Source: Neotabrizicola shimadae (lineage in GTDB: Bacteria; Pseudomonadota; Alphaproteobacteria; Rhodobacterales; Rhodobacteraceae). Taken from it: a stretch of DNA of 64,000 nt. Below, in pieces: positions 45,822 to 54,916 of this stretch. The first letter of the stretch is position 1. Every line of letters starts with the position of its first letter. The translations under genes were made by a program, and so were the position numbers. The stretch lies in NCBI RefSeq assembly GCF_019623905.1, contig NZ_CP069370.1, positions 2,604,001 to 2,668,000 of the forward strand, written 5' to 3'. Under the pieces are notes generated by a model. It did not search any database. It had not been told where the DNA came from and saw only the letters and a program-made list of their open reading frames with translations.

Positions 45822-46856
45822 ATGGATCAGTGGTGGCGACCCGAAGTGCATGAGGGGCGGCGGGCCGGGCTTATGGCCCGCAACCGCATCCGGCAGGCCA
45901 TAGGCGGCTGGCTCGCCGCGCGCGACTTCGTCGAGGTGGACCCGGCGGCGCTGCAGGTCAGCCCGGGGAACGAGGCGCACCTCCACGGCTTTGCCACCAC
46001 AGCCATCGGGAACGACGGGGCCGGGCGGGGGATGTACCTCCACACCTCGCCCGAGTTCGCCATGAAGAAGCTGCTGGCGGCGGGAGAGCAAAGGATCGCG
46101 GCCTTCACCCATGTCTGGCGGAACCGCGAGCGGGGGGCGCTGCACAGCCCCGAGTTCACGATGCTGGAATGGTACCGGGTGGGGGAGGATTACACGGTCC
46201 TGATGGAGGACGTCGCGGCCTTCGCGCGGCTGGCGGCCGAAGCCTCGGGCGCAGGGGTGCTGCGGTTCCGTGACCGGAGCTGCGACCCGGCGCTGCCCTT
46301 CGAGCGGGTGTCGGTGGCCGAGGCCTTCGCGGACCATGCCGGCATCGACCTGCTGGCCACGATCCGGGCCGACGGGACGACCGACGCCCCTGCCCTGCGG
46401 GCGGCGATGGAGGCGGCGGGGATGAAGGCCGCGCCGGACGATACCTGGTCCGACATGCTGTCCCGTGTGCTGGTCGAGAGGGTTGAGCCGCATCTGGGGC
46501 ACGGGCGGCTGACCGTGCTGGACCGCTATCCGGCGGCGGAGGCAGCGCTGGCGCGGCGGTGCCCGGACGACCCGCGGGTGGCGGAAAGGTTCGAGGTCTA
46601 TGCTTGCGGGGTGGAGCTGGCCAACGGGTTCGGCGAGCTGACCGACCCGGCTGAGCAGCGCCGCCGGTTCGAGGCCGAGATGGACGAGAAGGCCCGGGTC
46701 TATGGGGAGCGGTATCCCCTGGACGAGGAGTTCCTGGCCGCCCTTGCCCTGATGCCCGCGGCCTCGGGGATTGCCATGGGGTTCGACCGGCTGGTGATGC
46801 TGGCCACCGGGGCGCCCAGCATCGACCATATCCTGTGGACCCCGGTGGCCGGCTAG
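45822..46856 (+). CDS. epmA: EF-P--lysine lysyltransferase (GenX/PoxA)
   Basis: 344 residues, paralogue of the class II lysyl-tRNA synthetase catalytic domain without the anticodon-binding domain. Motif 2 is FRNRERGALHSPEFTMLEWYR-like (WRNRERG...HSPEFTMLEWYR), and motif 3 is SGIAMGFDRLVML. It attaches (R)-beta-lysine or lysine to EF-P. EpmB, which makes beta-lysine, is not in the window. An intergenic repeat begins immediately after its stop. Confidence 0.95.
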   Translation: MDQWWRPEVHEGRRAGLMARNRIRQAIGGWLAARDFVEVDPAALQVSPGNEAHLHGFATTAIGNDGAGRGMYLHTSPEFAMKKLLAAGEQRIAAFTHVWRNRERGALHSPEFTMLEWYRVGEDYTVLMEDVAAFARLAAEASGAGVLRFRDRSCDPALPFERVSVAEAFADHAGIDLLATIRADGTTDAPALRAAMEAAGMKAAPDDTWSDMLSRVLVERVEPHLGHGRLTVLDRYPAAEAALARRCPDDPRVAERFEVYACGVELANGFGELTDPAEQRRRFEAEMDEKARVYGERYPLDEEFLAALALMPAASGIAMGFDRLVMLATGAPSIDHILWTPVAG

Positions 46857-46930
46857 GCGTCCGAGCTCGGACGCTTCGCTCGATCCATATATTTCAATGG
46901 GTTGCGAAGCCGCCTTAACTTGGACTTAAC
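46857..46930 (+). repeat. Palindrome-headed intergenic repeat, copy 2
   Basis: Starts on the base after the epmA stop. An 18-bp perfect palindrome GCGTCCGAGCTCGGACGC (46857-46874) is followed by ATTTCAATGGGTTGC (46891-46905) and TTAACTTGGACTTAAC (46915-46930). It shares both blocks with copy 1, and the palindrome and middle block with copy 3. Confidence 0.75.
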
Positions 46931-46965
46931 AATTTGCCGACGTCGGGGACCTGGTTGGGCCGCGA

Positions 46966-47730
46966 TCACGGCCAGCGTTCGCCGGCCTCGATGCGGAAGG
47001 TCAGCACGTTGCCGGGAGGTGGCAGCGGGCAGATGGCGAGGTCGGTGAAGGCGCAGGGCGGGTTGGTGGCGCGGTTGAAATCCAGCGTGATCGCCCCGTC
47101 GCCCGCATCCTCGCCCAGAAGGAAGCGGGCGGCGCCGTAGGTGTCCTTGCCCGCCGTGGCATCGCGGATTACGAACATCGGCTTGCCGCCCTTCCAGTGG
47201 GTGGGCGTCAGCACGACCTGCTGCCCCTCATGGGCAAAGCGGGCGCGGTGCGAGATGGTGACGGTATCGGCGGCGCCGCCCTTCATGGCGATGCCAAGGG
47301 CCTGAGGTTGCTCCAGCCCCTCCCAAACTGCGCGGATGACCCAGTCGGGATTGTCGGGAAAGTGGTGCAAGCCGGGAAAGGCAAGCCGGGCCGGGTGGTC
47401 GGTCTGGCGTACGCGCAGCGCGGGGCGGCCTTCGACAACGTGAAGCTCCAGAAGGAGGTCGGCGACCTCGAGCCCCGCCGGCGCCTCGGGCCGGGGCTGG
47501 AACGGGTGGTCCTGTCCGGCAAGATCGGTGAGGACGGCCTTGTTGTCCGGTGTGACGGTCAGGCGGCCCAGATGGGCGGGGCCGGCCGAGAGCCGCAGAT
47601 CGTTGCCTTCGGCCCGGCCAACGGTCCAGGTGCCGGCGCCGGTCTCGATACGGTCGATGAGGTTGAGCCAGCCGTCCGGGGCGGTGAGGGCGGCGAGGCG
47701 GTCGGCGCGGAACTGGGCTAGGCTTTCCAT
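46966..47730 (-). CDS. DUF1684 domain-containing protein
   Basis: 254 residues, soluble, no signal peptide. It fits DUF1684: an N-terminal SLAQFRADRLAALTAPDGWLNLIDR, and the family's closing block GAITLDFNRATNPPCAFTDLAICPLPPPGNVLTFRIEAGE. Function unknown; the fold is beta-rich. ATG 47730 was chosen over an upstream extension that would run into the neighbouring gene's end. It probably has its own promoter between the two genes. Confidence 0.87.
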   Translation of the reverse strand: MESLAQFRADRLAALTAPDGWLNLIDRIETGAGTWTVGRAEGNDLRLSAGPAHLGRLTVTPDNKAVLTDLAGQDHPFQPRPEAPAGLEVADLLLELHVVEGRPALRVRQTDHPARLAFPGLHHFPDNPDWVIRAVWEGLEQPQALGIAMKGGAADTVTISHRARFAHEGQQVVLTPTHWKGGKPMFVIRDATAGKDTYGAARFLLGEDAGDGAITLDFNRATNPPCAFTDLAICPLPPPGNVLTFRIEAGERWP

Positions 47731-47770
47731 GGGGGCAGAGTGACGCGGCGATGGCGGCGCGGCAAGGGGG

Positions 47771-48565
47771 CTAGCCGCCACAACCGCCACAGCCACCGCA
47801 GCCGCCCGCATCGTTGGTGGATTTCCACCATTCCCACTTGCCGGTCAGGGCAAAATGCCCAAGCGGAACCCCCAGAAAGACCGTACTGACAACCCCGACG
47901 AAAATGACCGTCGGCAGAGCATCGGCGTGGACAGCCCACGCGATGGCTAGTGCCGCTATCGGAATGGCCAACGTTACCGCGGCCGCCAGCGCACGCAGCA
48001 GACGGACCGGCCGCCGCACCACCCAATGCGTGTGCGTACTGACCATGCGCTGAGTCCCGGCTTCGGCGAAGCGCGTCTCGACATCGGGCCAGATATCGGC
48101 CGGCGGCTGTGACCCGAACACCTGACGATAGCGTATCAGGGTTCTGGCATAGGCCGCGCGAAAGCGCTCCTCCGCTGCCTCGCCACCTTCGGTCGGATCG
48201 TGGTGTAGCGGCAGCCCGCCCAGGATGCCCGTGCACAGGTCATCCCAATAGGACCGAGAATAGCTCAGGTGCAGGTGCCAGGCCGCATCTACCGCCTCGG
48301 ACGGGGTGAGGAGATCCGTGGACGTCGCCATCAGGTAGAGGAAGCGCTTGTATTCCTCGATCACGGCGCGGGCCTGGATTTCGCTCCACAGATTCTCGCG
48401 CGCCAGCCGGGCCGCAAAGCCAAGCGCGCGGTCCGACTGGTCCAAGTCCAGAGCCGAAATCCGGTCGTACAAGACCTGGGACTGCGGCAGGCGCGGGTCC
48501 CGCGCGACAGGCGCCGAGTCTGGCAGGGCAAGGGCGTCAGGCACGGGCAGGGCAAGCTCGGACAT
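47771..48565 (-). CDS. Glycine-rich-domain (GRDP-like) membrane protein with GGCGGCGGCGG tail
   Basis: 264 residues. Residues 60-150 contain AVDAAWHLHLSYSRSYWDDL and GLPLHHDPTEGG, the conserved His/Trp blocks of the glycine-rich-domain-protein family (PF07173-like). Two membrane segments follow (LLRALAAAVTLAIPIAALAIAW; TVIFVGVVSTVFLGVPL). The protein ends GGCGGCGGCGG with three evenly spaced Cys, a tail that could bind metal or be modified. Similar Gly-Cys tails occur on TIGR04222-type membrane proteins. Function unknown. Confidence 0.72.
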   Translation of the reverse strand: MSELALPVPDALALPDSAPVARDPRLPQSQVLYDRISALDLDQSDRALGFAARLARENLWSEIQARAVIEEYKRFLYLMATSTDLLTPSEAVDAAWHLHLSYSRSYWDDLCTGILGGLPLHHDPTEGGEAAEERFRAAYARTLIRYRQVFGSQPPADIWPDVETRFAEAGTQRMVSTHTHWVVRRPVRLLRALAAAVTLAIPIAALAIAWAVHADALPTVIFVGVVSTVFLGVPLGHFALTGKWEWWKSTNDAGGCGGCGGCGG

Positions 48566-48707
48566 GGCAGGCAGCCTCCGTCGCAGATGACCTGCGCCCA
48601 GATTACGGCAACCGCGCCCTCGGATATATTGGGGATTCCCACAATAGGCCGCCCCTGCCCCGGTGAACCGCGCTCCAGCGCTGACCGGGGCGTCAGGGAG
48701 GGGGTGT

Positions 48708-48727
48708 AAGGGGGCGACTGCCCCCTT
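48708..48727. terminator. Hairpin after the DctD-like gene
   Basis: An 8-bp stem AAGGGGGC/GCCCCCTT with a GACT loop, 7 bases beyond the 3' end of the response-regulator gene, read on the minus strand. Confidence 0.6.
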
Positions 48728-48734
48728 CACGGGA

Positions 48735-50063
48735 TCAGACGTAGTCGCCGCGGGTCAGGCCATACTTGGCCATCTTCTCGTTCAGGGTGCGACGGGGAAG
48801 GCAGAGTTCCTCCATCACCGCGACGATGCTGCCCTTGTGGCGGCGCATCGTGTTGTCGATCAGCATCCGTTCGAAGGCTTCGACGTAATCCTTCAGCGGC
48901 TTTCCTTCCGTGGTCAGCGTCGGGCCCGCGGCCTCGTTGTCGGCCATCAGGAGCGAGGCGATGGAGCCCGAGCCGCGGCGGTTTTGCAGGACCGCGCGTT
49001 CGGCGATGTTCACGAGCTGGCGCACGTTGCCGGGCCAGGGCGCCTGAAGAAGCTGGGCGGCCTCTTGCGCCGTGACCTGCGGGGCGTCGCAGCCATATTC
49101 CTCGGCGAATTGTTCGGAAAGCCGGGTGAAGAGGGTGAGGATGTCCTCGCCGCGGGTGCGCAGCGGCGGGCAGACGATCGTCATGGCGCCAAGCCGGTAG
49201 AAGAGGTCGGGGCGCAGCGTTTCGGCCAGGGTCTTGTCGGGGGTATGGCCGTTGCAGATGGCGATCACTCGGGTTTCGGGCGGGGTGCCCTGGTCGTTGA
49301 TGAAGGCCAGGAGCCGGGCCTGAAGCGCGTTCGGCAGGTCTTCGATGTCTTCAAGGCAGAGCGTGCCGCCGCGGGCTTCCTCGACAAGCGGGATCGAGCC
49401 ATCTTCGGCGGGGCCGAACAGGCGCTGCACCAGCTGGTCTTCGGACCAGGCGGCGCAGGAGATCGAGACGAATTTCTTGGACGCGCGGGGGCCGACGGCA
49501 TGGAGCGCATGGGCCACCAGCGTCTTGCCCGTGCCGGTTTCGCCGTCGATCAGCACATGGCTGTCGGCCTGGCCGAGATCGAGGATGTCCTCGCGCAGGC
49601 GGTCCATCGCCGGGGAGCCGCCGATGAGCTTCTTCATCATCACCGAGCCGTCGGCCAGTTCCTTGCGCAGTGCCCGGTTGTCCAGCGTGAGGCGGCGCGT
49701 CTGGGTGGCGCGCTTGGCCAGTTCGGTCATGCGGTCGGGGTTGAACGGCTTTTCCAGGAAGTCGAAGGCGCCGACGCGCATGGCTTCGACCGCCATGGGC
49801 ACGTCGCCGTGGCCGGTGATGAGGATGACCGGCAGGCCGGAATCGAGGCTCATCAACCGTTTCAGGAAGGCCATGCCATCCATGCCGGGCATCTTGATGT
49901 CGCTGACCACGACGCCGGGCCAGTCGGGGCCGATGCCCTTCAGCGCGTCTTCCGCGCTGGCATAGGTTTCGGTGTCGAATCCCGAGAGCGCCAGCCACTG
50001 GCTGATGGATGCCCTCATGTCGGCCTCGTCATCGACGATGGCCACTTTCATTGCCCGGGTCAT
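48735..50063 (-). CDS. dctD: DctD-like response regulator with degenerate sigma54-activator core
   Basis: 442 residues: receiver domain (Asp11/Asp12, phospho-acceptor Asp55, Lys in FLEKPF), AAA+ domain (Walker A GETGTGKT) and a Fis-type HTH (KGSIVAVMEELCLPRRTLNEKMAKYG). The GAFTGA loop that contacts sigma54 is missing: the region reads RLFGPAEDGSIPL. The Walker B site is LCLEDIEDL rather than the usual LFLDEI. It therefore may not activate sigma54 RNA polymerase in the classical way. With the sensor gene just upstream it resembles the C4-dicarboxylate DctB-DctD pair; no dctPQM transporter is in the window. ATG 50063 has GAGGGGCG upstream. Confidence 0.85.
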   Translation of the reverse strand: MTRAMKVAIVDDEADMRASISQWLALSGFDTETYASAEDALKGIGPDWPGVVVSDIKMPGMDGMAFLKRLMSLDSGLPVILITGHGDVPMAVEAMRVGAFDFLEKPFNPDRMTELAKRATQTRRLTLDNRALRKELADGSVMMKKLIGGSPAMDRLREDILDLGQADSHVLIDGETGTGKTLVAHALHAVGPRASKKFVSISCAAWSEDQLVQRLFGPAEDGSIPLVEEARGGTLCLEDIEDLPNALQARLLAFINDQGTPPETRVIAICNGHTPDKTLAETLRPDLFYRLGAMTIVCPPLRTRGEDILTLFTRLSEQFAEEYGCDAPQVTAQEAAQLLQAPWPGNVRQLVNIAERAVLQNRRGSGSIASLLMADNEAAGPTLTTEGKPLKDYVEAFERMLIDNTMRRHKGSIVAVMEELCLPRRTLNEKMAKYGLTRGDYV

Positions 50064-50070
50064 GCGCCCC

Positions 50071-51831
50071 TCATTCTGCTGCTTCGGCTTCGCTGCCGTA
50101 GATGGGCAGCTGCATTTCGAACACCGCGCCCCCGCCTTCGGCATTGCGCGCCGTGAGGCGGCCGCCGAGATCGGTCACGATGCCCGAGGAGATGGCCAGG
50201 CCAAGGCCCACGCCCTCGCCCGGTTTCTTGGTGGTGTAGAAAGGTTCGAAGAGATTCTCCAGATCCTCGATGCCGTGGCCGTTGTCGCGCACGGTGAGGG
50301 TCGCGGTTTCGCCGGCGGCGATCATCAGGTCGATCTGTGGCGCGGCGGTCTGGCGCGTGGCGTCCAGCGCGTTGCGCAACAGGTTGATGATGACCTGTTC
50401 CAGGCGGATGCGGTCGGCCATGACCATGACGGGCTGGCGCGGCAGGGCGCGGGTGATCTTCACCAGGCGCTGCTTCAGTTGCGGTTCCATCATGGACAGG
50501 GCGGAGGAGAGCGAGGTGCGCAGGTCCACCGGCTCGAACGCCTCGCCGCCCTTGCGGGCGTAGGACTTGAGCTGGCGGGTGATGGCGCCCATGCGGTCGA
50601 TCAGGTCGTCGATGCGCTGGAAGGAGGACAGCGCCTCTTCGGGGCGCTTGCGTTGCAGAAGGAGCCGCGCGCCGGCGAGGTAGGTCTTCATCGCGGCGAG
50701 GGGCTGGTTCAGCTCGTGGCTGACGGCGGCCGACATCTCGCCCAATGCGGCAAGCTTGGAGGACTGGGCGAGGGTGAGTTCGGCCACCTCCAGCGATTTC
50801 TGCGCCTTCTCGCGTTCGGCGATTTCGCGTTGGAGCCGGGCGTTCAGGAGCCGCAGTTCGGCGGATTCGCGGCGGAAGCTGCGGGTCTGCGACCAGGCGC
50901 GGCGGGACAGGACGTAGAAGGTGAGCGCCAGCAGGATGGCGAAGCCCATGATCTCCAGCGCCAGCACGCCGTTCACGCGTTCGCGCACCGAATCGTAGGC
51001 GGTGAAGTTGTAGATGCGCCAGCCGCGGAAGGGGACGCGCGCCTCGGTCTTCATCACCGCCTCGCCGCGCAGGTAGGCATCCGGCGGGCGCTGCGTGAAA
51101 TCGGTGGTGGCTTGCAGGGCGCGGTCGAAGACGGACAGCCGGTCGCCGCGGGTGAGCGCCTCTTCAAGGGGCTTGCCGCGCCAGCGCGGGTCGGTGCCCA
51201 GGACGACGACGCCTTCGGAATTGGTGACGACGACCACGTCCTGCAGGCCGGACCAGGAGCGTTCGAATTTCATCAGGTCCACGGCCACGACGATGACGCC
51301 GAGCGGCTTGCCATCGGACACGATGGCGCGGGAATAGGCGAAGTCGAAGCCGCCACCATCGCGGGGGGTGGCCGTGAAGACGGTGTCGCCGGCGCGGATG
51401 GCATCCAGGTAGAAGGGCGCCGAGGCGAACCAGGTGCCAAGGATGTTGCGGTTGGTGGCGGCGACGGTGCGGCCGTCCTTGTCCAGCAGCATGATCGAGG
51501 CGACGCCGATTTCCTGCTGGACGCGCATCAGGCGCTGCGAGGTGGAGGTGAAGGTGCCTTCCTTCAGTGCCTGCAGAAGAGCGGGATCCTGCCCCAGAAG
51601 CAGCGGCACGACGGAGGTGCGCTGCAGTTCCGAGACGATGTTGCCGGAATAGAGCGCAAGCCGCAGGTCGGCGCGGTTGCGGGTGGTTTCGGTGAAGCGG
51701 TCCGTCAGCCAGCGGTTGGTGACCAGCACCACGACAATGGCGAAGATCACCAGAAGGCCCACCGCCAGGCGGATCGGCCAGGAGGCCGACGAGTCGTCAG
51801 ACGAGGGGGCGAGCGGGCTGCGGAGCGTCAT
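50071..51831 (-). CDS. dctB: DctB-like sensor histidine kinase
   Basis: 586 residues. Two membrane spans (about 20-40 and 298-316) enclose a periplasmic double-PAS (dCache-like) sensor domain. A coiled coil (REIAEREKAQKSLEVAELTLAQ) leads to the dimerisation domain with the phospho-His in AAVSHELNQPLAAMKTY, then the HATPase with the N box (VIINLLRNALDAT), DNGHGI and GEGVGLGLAIS. It belongs to the NtrB/DctB group that senses C4-dicarboxylates. The gene lies 7 bases upstream of the regulator. Confidence 0.88.
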   Translation of the reverse strand: MTLRSPLAPSSDDSSASWPIRLAVGLLVIFAIVVVLVTNRWLTDRFTETTRNRADLRLALYSGNIVSELQRTSVVPLLLGQDPALLQALKEGTFTSTSQRLMRVQQEIGVASIMLLDKDGRTVAATNRNILGTWFASAPFYLDAIRAGDTVFTATPRDGGGFDFAYSRAIVSDGKPLGVIVVAVDLMKFERSWSGLQDVVVVTNSEGVVVLGTDPRWRGKPLEEALTRGDRLSVFDRALQATTDFTQRPPDAYLRGEAVMKTEARVPFRGWRIYNFTAYDSVRERVNGVLALEIMGFAILLALTFYVLSRRAWSQTRSFRRESAELRLLNARLQREIAEREKAQKSLEVAELTLAQSSKLAALGEMSAAVSHELNQPLAAMKTYLAGARLLLQRKRPEEALSSFQRIDDLIDRMGAITRQLKSYARKGGEAFEPVDLRTSLSSALSMMEPQLKQRLVKITRALPRQPVMVMADRIRLEQVIINLLRNALDATRQTAAPQIDLMIAAGETATLTVRDNGHGIEDLENLFEPFYTTKKPGEGVGLGLAISSGIVTDLGGRLTARNAEGGGAVFEMQLPIYGSEAEAAE

Positions 51832-51887
51832 GGGGCAAATCTAGGCCCCGGCGGAGGGGGCCACAAGCAAGGCCCCCGGAAGCTGCC

Positions 51888-52556
51888 TCAGGCCGGCACC
51901 ATCCCGCCAAGGAGCGCGGAGAACAGGGCCGCGCCGTCGGTGCCGCCCTGCACCGGGTCCACCACGCGTTCGGGGTGGGGCATCATGCCCAGGACGCGGC
52001 GGTTGGCGGACAGGATGCCGGCGATGTCGCCCATCGAGCCGTTGGGGTTGTCGGCATAGGTGAAGGCGATGCGGTCCTCGGCCTTGAGGGCCGCCAGCGT
52101 CGCGGCATCGGCGGTGTAGTTGCCGTCATGGTGGGCGACGGGGATGCGAATCTGCTGGCCGGCGGAATAGCCCGAGGTGAAGGCGCTGGCACTGGTGGCG
52201 ACGGTCAGCGTCACCGGGCGGCAGACGAACTTGAGCCCCGCGTTGCGCATCAGCGCGCCCGGCAGGAGACCCATTTCGGTGAGCACCTGGAAGCCGTTGC
52301 AGATGCCAAGGACAAAGCCGCCGCGCTCGGCATGGGCCACGACCGCCTGGCCCACCGGCGAGCGGGCGGCGATGGCGCCGCAGCGCAGGTAGTCGCCGAA
52401 GGAGAAGCCGCCGGGGATGCCGACGATGTCGGTGCCGGCAGGCAGCGCGGTTTCCTTGTGCCAGACGCGGGCGACATCGAAGCCCGCGCGTTCGAAGGCG
52501 GTGGCAAGATCGCGGTCGCAGTTGGAACCGGGGAAGGTGATGACGGCGGCCTTCAT
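51888..52556 (-). CDS. purQ: Phosphoribosylformylglycinamidine synthase subunit PurQ
   Basis: Glutaminase subunit of FGAM synthase in purine synthesis; works with PurS and PurL. 222 residues. Class I amidotransferase triad: Cys in GICNGFQ, His and Glu in PHPERV. GGAG precedes the ATG. purS and purC lie about 2.1 kb upstream in the same direction, separated by two unrelated genes. Confidence 0.96.
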   Translation of the reverse strand: MKAAVITFPGSNCDRDLATAFERAGFDVARVWHKETALPAGTDIVGIPGGFSFGDYLRCGAIAARSPVGQAVVAHAERGGFVLGICNGFQVLTEMGLLPGALMRNAGLKFVCRPVTLTVATSASAFTSGYSAGQQIRIPVAHHDGNYTADAATLAALKAEDRIAFTYADNPNGSMGDIAGILSANRRVLGMMPHPERVVDPVQGGTDGAALFSALLGGMVPA

Positions 52557-52829
52557 CGGGCGCTCCCTATGGCGTGGCGGCTGAGGGTGCCCTAGCGCAT
52601 CGGGGCCGCGGGTTCCAGTGCAGGAATCTTCTGCGAAGGGTCATGCGCGCCGGATTTCCGCGAAAACCCCGGGCGCGGCGGTTTGGGGAACCTTCTCCAG
52701 AAGGATCGCCGGCGCCAGTCCTTCGCAGAGGAATTGCCAGCCCCATCGCCGCGCGGCGGCGCCACCTTGCATCCGATGCGCGGCTGGGGTCTGTTGCAGG
52801 CCAATGCCGCGACGGGTCCGGAGACCTGC

Positions 52830-53558
52830 ATGTCTGTCCCGACCCCTGCCCTCTTTGCCCTTGTCGCGCTGACTGCCGGACTGGCCCGCGGGTTTTCGGG
52901 CTTTGGGGCGGCCTTGATCTTCATGCCGCCGGCAAGCGCGCTGGTCGGCCCGCAACTGGCCGCAACGACGCTGGCGCTGGTGGATATCGTGCTGGCTGCG
53001 CCGATGATCCCTCGGGCGCTGCCAAAGGTGTCCCTGCCCGCCATTGCCGTGATGCTGGCAGGAGCGGCGGTGACCGTGCCGGTCGGCGCCTGGCTTCTGA
53101 AGTCCCTGGATCCCATGACCCTGCGCTGGATGATTGCCGGCATCGCCACGGTGATGCTGGGACTGCTGGCTTCGGGTTGGCGGTACCGCGGGACGCCGCA
53201 TCCGCTGGCCGATCTGGCGGTGGGGGCGGCTTCGGGTCTGTTCAGCGGCGTCGCGCAGATCGGCGGCCCGCCGGTGGTGGCCTATTGGCTGGGCGGACAG
53301 GGCGACCACACTGAAGCGCGGGCCAAGATCATCGTGTTCTTTGCCGGGAGCAGCCTGATCTCGCTGGCGACCTATCTGGTCTCGGGCCTGATCGGGCGAG
53401 ACACCCTTTGGTGGGCGCTGGTGATGGGGCCGGCCTACGGACTGGGGCTTTTCGCCGGGGCACGCCTGTTCTGGCTGGCGGACGAGCGGAGCTTTCGTCG
53501 CGCCAGCCTTCTGTTGATTGCGCTGGCCGTGGTGACGAGCCTGCCGGTCTGGCGGTGA
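52830..53558 (+). CDS. TSUP-family membrane permease (second copy)
   Basis: 242 residues, about eight membrane segments, TSUP repeats GLARGFSGFGAALIFMPPASAL and GAASGLFSGVAQIGGPPVVAYWL. It is not closely similar to the TSUP gene at 44342. Substrate unknown (organosulfur anions are typical). CGGAGA precedes ATG 52830. It runs opposite to the pur genes and lies between purQ and the alcohol dehydrogenase. The 273 bases before it (52557-52829) hold no gene I can support. Confidence 0.87.
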   Translation: MSVPTPALFALVALTAGLARGFSGFGAALIFMPPASALVGPQLAATTLALVDIVLAAPMIPRALPKVSLPAIAVMLAGAAVTVPVGAWLLKSLDPMTLRWMIAGIATVMLGLLASGWRYRGTPHPLADLAVGAASGLFSGVAQIGGPPVVAYWLGGQGDHTEARAKIIVFFAGSSLISLATYLVSGLIGRDTLWWALVMGPAYGLGLFAGARLFWLADERSFRRASLLLIALAVVTSLPVWR

Positions 53559-53562
53559 GCCC

Positions 53563-54600
53563 TCAGGCGGCGAAGCTGTCGATCACCGCGACGCCGGGGG
53601 GCATGGGACCGTTGAAGGCGGCAAGCTCGGCGCTGGCACCCGACAGGGGCACGGTGCGCGCCACGATGGGCGAGACATCGACACGCCCCGCCGCGATGAG
53701 CCCCAGAAGCGAGGGATAGCGCCAGGACGGCATCCCGCGGGTGCCGAACAGCGCAAGTTGCTTCATGTAGACCGCGTTCAGGTCGATCTCCATCCGCGCC
53801 TGATGGCCGGTGGGCAAGCCCACCTGCACATGCCGGCCGAGAGGGCGCAGGCAGGCGACCGAAGCGGCGAGCGTGGCGGGATGGCCAAGCGCCTCGATGC
53901 TGACATGGGCGCCGCCACCGGTGATCTCCACGATCTCGGCCGCGGCGCGGCCTGTGCGGGCATCGACCACCGCTTCGGCGCCAAGCGACAGCGCATGGTC
54001 CAGCCGTTCGGGCACGACGTCCACCGCGATGACACGCGCGCCAAGCGCCCGGCCCAGGATCAGCGCCGACAGCCCCACCCCGCCGGTGCCATGGATCGCC
54101 AGCCATTCGCCGGCCTGAAGCGCCGCGCGGCCGGTCAGGGCGTGCCAGGCGGTGGTGACGCGGCAGCCAAGGCCCGCGGCCAGAATGGGCGACAGCCCTT
54201 CGGGCAGGGCGGCAAGGTTATGGGCATGGGGCACGGCCACATATTCGGCCCAGGCGCCCTGGGTGCCGAAGCCGGGCACGATCTGCGACTTGCAGGTGGT
54301 CGAGGCGCCCGAGCGGCAGTCGGGGCAGGCCCCGCAGGACAGGATGAACGGCGCGATCACGCGGTCGCCCACCTTCCACTGCGCGCGGGGTCCGGCGGCG
54401 ACGACCTCGCCGGAATACTCGTGGCCCAGGATGTCGCCGGGTTTCACCTTCGGATGCTCGCCCACCCAGCCGTGCCAGTCAGACCGGCAGATGCCACAGG
54501 CGAGGAGCCGCAGCACCACGCCGTCTTCCGGGCAGGCCGGATCGGGGACGGTGCCGATGGTGAGCGGCTGGTTGTATTCGGTCAGGATGGCGGCGCGCAT
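53563..54600 (-). CDS. Zinc-dependent alcohol dehydrogenase family protein
   Basis: 345 residues, medium-chain dehydrogenase. Catalytic zinc ligands Cys and His-Glu (CGICRSDWHG; GHEYSGEV), structural zinc loop CGACPDCRSGASTTC, and NAD-binding GTGGVGLSALILGRALGA with an Asp at the end of the second strand, suggesting NAD. The substrate is unknown. GGAGG precedes the ATG. It sits between purQ and purS and looks like an insertion into the purine gene order. Confidence 0.9.
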   Translation of the reverse strand: MRAAILTEYNQPLTIGTVPDPACPEDGVVLRLLACGICRSDWHGWVGEHPKVKPGDILGHEYSGEVVAAGPRAQWKVGDRVIAPFILSCGACPDCRSGASTTCKSQIVPGFGTQGAWAEYVAVPHAHNLAALPEGLSPILAAGLGCRVTTAWHALTGRAALQAGEWLAIHGTGGVGLSALILGRALGARVIAVDVVPERLDHALSLGAEAVVDARTGRAAAEIVEITGGGAHVSIEALGHPATLAASVACLRPLGRHVQVGLPTGHQARMEIDLNAVYMKQLALFGTRGMPSWRYPSLLGLIAAGRVDVSPIVARTVPLSGASAELAAFNGPMPPGVAVIDSFAA

Positions 54601-54659
54601 GGGAACCTCCGGAGCCTCGCATTGGCACCGGAGGCGGGCGCGCGGTCAAGGGGCCGGGG

Positions 54660-54905
54660 TCAGGCGATCTCGACCGTGTATTTCTCGATCACCGTGTTGG
54701 CGAGCAGCTTCTCGCACATCGCCTTGACCTCGGTTTCGGCGGCGGCGCGGTCGGTGGCGGCAAGGTCAAGCTCGATCACCTTGCCCTGGCGCACGGCCTG
54801 CACACCGGCAAAGCCGAGCGTGCCGAGGGCGTGACGCACGGCCTCGCCCTGGGGATCGAGGACGCCGTCCTTCAGCATGACATGGACGCGGGCTTTCAGG
54901 GCCAT
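54660..54905 (-). CDS. purS: Phosphoribosylformylglycinamidine synthase subunit PurS
   Basis: 81 residues. Small dimeric linker subunit that brings PurQ and PurL together. Typical pattern: ARVHVMLKDGVLDPQGEAVRHALGTLGF and CEKLLANTVIEKYTVEI. It lies 11 bases after purC. Confidence 0.95.
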   Translation of the reverse strand: MALKARVHVMLKDGVLDPQGEAVRHALGTLGFAGVQAVRQGKVIELDLAATDRAAAETEVKAMCEKLLANTVIEKYTVEIA

Positions 54906-54916
54906 GGGCGAGCCTT

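Noticed and set aside
48663-50156. A 497-codon plus-strand frame
   Set aside because: Antisense to the DctD-like gene, without recognisable motifs.
49972-52059. A 695-codon plus-strand frame
   Set aside because: Antisense to dctB and purQ, with low-complexity Gly/Ala/His composition and no ribosome site.
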